Both the position numbers and the translations under genes were made by a program. 6,765 nt of DNA from Propionibacterium sp. (GTDB lineage Bacteria; Actinomycetota; Actinomycetes; Actinomycetales; Actinomycetaceae), in NCBI GenBank assembly GCA_030460725.1, contig JAKECL010000103.1:1-6765 (forward strand), given 5' to 3'. Positions 5,001-6,765 of this stretch are shown one piece after another (the stretch's first letter is position 1; every line of letters begins with the position of its first letter). Below the pieces are notes generated by a model, which saw only the letters and a program-made list of their open reading frames with translations, was not told the DNA's origin and ran no database searches.

Positions 5001-5939
5001 ATGGCACAACGTTCCCTGGACGGCATCGATCTGATCCACGCGCGTCCCGTACCCCGGCCCGGTCGAGTGGCCTCCGCGGTCCTGGTGGCGGTCCTCGCTG
5101 CCATGGCGGTCCACGGCCTGGTGACGAACCCGAACTTCCAGTGGCCGGTCGTGTGGGAGTGGTTGTTCTCTCGCACCATCTTGGTCGGGGTCCTCTACAC
5201 CCTGCTCCTCACGGCGGCCGCCATGATCCTGGGTACTGCCCTGGCCCTGCTCGCAGCGGTCATGCGCCAGTCCCCCAACCCCGTGCTGCGGGGTGTCTCC
5301 TGGTTCTACATCTGGTTCTTCCGTGGAACCCCGATCTACACGCAGCTGATCTTCTGGTCCCTGCTCCCCTCGCTCTACCCCCAGCTCAGTCTCGGCATCC
5401 CCTTCGGCCCTGAATTCGTCGTCTTCGAGACCAATCGGGTCCTCACGACATTGTGGATGGCCATCCTCGGTCTCGGGATGAACGAGGGAGCATACCTGGC
5501 GGAGATCATCCGCGCCGGTCTCAATGCGGTCGACCGCGGCCAGTGGGAGGCGGCAACGGCGCTCGGGATGCGTCGTGGCCTCATCATGCGGCGAATCGTG
5601 CTCCCCCAGGCGATGAGGGTGATCGTCCCTCCGTTGGGCAACGAGACGATCTCCATGCTCAAGACCACCTCACTGGTCTCCGCGATCCCGTTCACACTTG
5701 AGCTCACCTTCGCCGCATCCACCAAGGGGCAGAGCCTCTTCGCCCCGATCCCCCTGCTCATCGATGCCGCGATCTGGTACCTGGTCATCACCTCGATCCT
5801 CATGGTGATCCAGAGCCGCATCGAACGACACTTCGGGCGCGGTTTCGACGCACGGTCGAAGCAGGAGTCCAGACGTGACCCGGACTCCCCCGACCCGGAT
5901 CCGTCCGCCCGCGACCTGAATCTGGAGGTGACCCCGTGA
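5001..5939 (+). CDS. Amino-acid ABC transporter permease (HisM/PAAT family)
   Basis: The product is 312 residues. ATG 5001 follows the previous stop by 9 bp, with AGGTG (4991-4995) 5 nt upstream. Seen: a cytoplasmic N-terminus (about 1-22), hydrophobic segments at about 24-40, 58-88, 97-125, 146-172, 205-230 and 250-272, and the cytoplasmic coupling loop NEGAYLAEIIRAGLNAVDRGQWEAATALGM (161-190) followed by IMRRIVLPQA (195-204). This is the EAA motif that contacts the ATPase. WFFRGTPIYTQL (105-116) is typical of the family. Family knowledge: it forms the membrane channel of polar-amino-acid importers. Since only one permease gene is present in the window, it probably acts as a homodimer. Odd: a charged, Asp/Pro-rich tail of about 30 residues (from 283) follows the last helix, longer than usual for HisM-type proteins. 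The stop overlaps the ATPase start. Confidence 0.92.
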   Translation: MAQRSLDGIDLIHARPVPRPGRVASAVLVAVLAAMAVHGLVTNPNFQWPVVWEWLFSRTILVGVLYTLLLTAAAMILGTALALLAAVMRQSPNPVLRGVSWFYIWFFRGTPIYTQLIFWSLLPSLYPQLSLGIPFGPEFVVFETNRVLTTLWMAILGLGMNEGAYLAEIIRAGLNAVDRGQWEAATALGMRRGLIMRRIVLPQAMRVIVPPLGNETISMLKTTSLVSAIPFTLELTFAASTKGQSLFAPIPLLIDAAIWYLVITSILMVIQSRIERHFGRGFDARSKQESRRDPDSPDPDPSARDLNLEVTP

Positions 5940-6736
5940 GCGCTCCCACGGCCCCCGGCTCGACGACTGCAATGGTGCAGGCGATCGGCATCCACAAGTT
6001 CTTCGGTGACCTGCACGTCCTGCGCGGCATCGACCTGACGGTCCTCCCAGGCCAGGTGTGCGTGGTGCTGGGCCCCTCAGGCTCGGGGAAGTCGACCCTG
6101 CTGCGCTGCATCAACCAGCTGGAGAGCATCAGTGCCGGTCGCCTCTATGTCGAGGGGGAACTGCTCGGCTACAGGGAGGTCGTCAAGGGGGACCAACACA
6201 TCCTCCACGAACTCCCTGACAAGGACGTGGCCCGTCAACGCTCCCGCATCGGCATGGTGTTCCAGCGCTTCAACCTCTTTCCCCACATGACGGCGCTGGA
6301 GAACGTCATGGAGGCTCCCATCCACGTGCGCGGGCGCAAGCGTTCCGAGGCCCGTGCACGTGCATTGGAGCTGCTCGCACGTGTGGGGCTCGCCGACCGC
6401 GCCGACCACTATCCCTCCGAGCTCTCCGGTGGACAACAACAGCGTGTGGCCATCGCCCGCGCTCTTGCCATGGACCCCGAGATCATGCTCTTCGACGAGC
6501 CGACCTCCGCTCTCGACCCGGAGCTGGTCGGTGAGGTCCTCCAGGTGATGAAGGACCTGGCGGCCTCGGGCATGACCATGGTCGTGGTCACCCACGAGGT
6601 CGGTTTTGCCCGCGAGGTCGGGGACAACGTCATCTTCATGGACGAGGGCGCGATCGTCGAGATGGGCGCTCCCGCCCAGGTCATCGACTCCCCGCGCGAG
6701 GCGCGCACGCGCGCGTTCTTCTCCAAGGTGCTCTGA
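5936..6736 (+). CDS. Amino-acid ABC transporter ATP-binding protein (HisP/GlnQ-like)
   Basis: The product is 266 residues from GTG 5936, which overlaps the permease stop by 4 nt (GTGA). GGAGG at 5924-5928 lies 7 nt upstream. All ATPase motifs are intact: Walker A GPSGSGKST (46-54), Q-loop Gln110 in MVFQRFNLFPHMT, signature LSGGQQQR (163-170), Walker B IMLFDEP (183-189), D-loop SALD (191-194) and switch His220 (VVVTHE). Between the beta-hairpin after Walker A and the Q-loop there is a longer insert (about 77-102), and LENVMEAPI (121-129) follows; both resemble the histidine/basic amino-acid ATPase HisP more than the shorter GlnQ type. It works as a dimer on the cytoplasmic face, hydrolysing ATP to drive import. 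It is the last importer gene in the window; only 29 bp follow, with nothing recognisable. Confidence 0.95.
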   Translation: MSAPTAPGSTTAMVQAIGIHKFFGDLHVLRGIDLTVLPGQVCVVLGPSGSGKSTLLRCINQLESISAGRLYVEGELLGYREVVKGDQHILHELPDKDVARQRSRIGMVFQRFNLFPHMTALENVMEAPIHVRGRKRSEARARALELLARVGLADRADHYPSELSGGQQQRVAIARALAMDPEIMLFDEPTSALDPELVGEVLQVMKDLAASGMTMVVVTHEVGFAREVGDNVIFMDEGAIVEMGAPAQVIDSPREARTRAFFSKVL

Positions 6737-6765
6737 GGGAGCGGGGCCCGACCGCGACCACCGCG

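Overview
This window looks like chromosomal DNA of a high-GC Gram-positive bacterium (Actinomycetota). The reasons are the very high GC content, strong G/C preference at third codon positions, GTG starts, GC-rich hairpins without T-tracts, and a DUF4191-type membrane protein, a family known to me only from actinobacteria. An Actinomyces-like or Propionibacterium-like host is plausible, but the genus cannot be fixed from this sequence.

Layout, left to right. Bases 1-552 (minus strand) hold the N-terminal part of a protein-kinase-fold protein that runs off the left edge. Its active site is degenerate, so it may be a pseudokinase. A gap of about 90 bp separates it from a divergent plus-strand MFS transporter (645-1898). 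A DUF4191 membrane protein follows after 26 bp (1925-2626). Two strong GC-rich hairpins (2639-2661 and 2675-2705) close that transcription unit. Apart from them, the 319-bp gap 2627-2945 holds no gene, but near its right end there is an AT-rich block of overlapping palindromes (2879-2910). This block is the best candidate operator/promoter for the next operon.

Bases 2946-6736 encode a complete ABC importer of the polar-amino-acid (family 3, HisJ/HisM/HisP-like) class: lipoprotein substrate-binding protein 1 (2946-3902), a paralogous lipoprotein substrate-binding protein 2 (4032-4991), one permease (5001-5939) and one ATPase (5936-6736). The last three genes are tightly packed, with a 9-bp gap and then a 4-bp overlap. 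A 129-bp gap with a small hairpin separates the two binding-protein genes.

How the genes work together: the two membrane-anchored binding proteins would capture an alpha-amino acid or a close derivative outside the cell and pass it to a permease, probably a homodimer, driven by the ATPase. The two binding proteins are about 69% identical over their mature domains by hand alignment, so they may serve one transporter with slightly different ligands or affinities. I see no mobile element, CRISPR array, tRNA or rRNA. Most of the window is ordinary housekeeping or transport content. The points most worth a second look are the palindrome cluster, the tandem binding-protein pair with its DNA-level identity patches, and the degenerate kinase.
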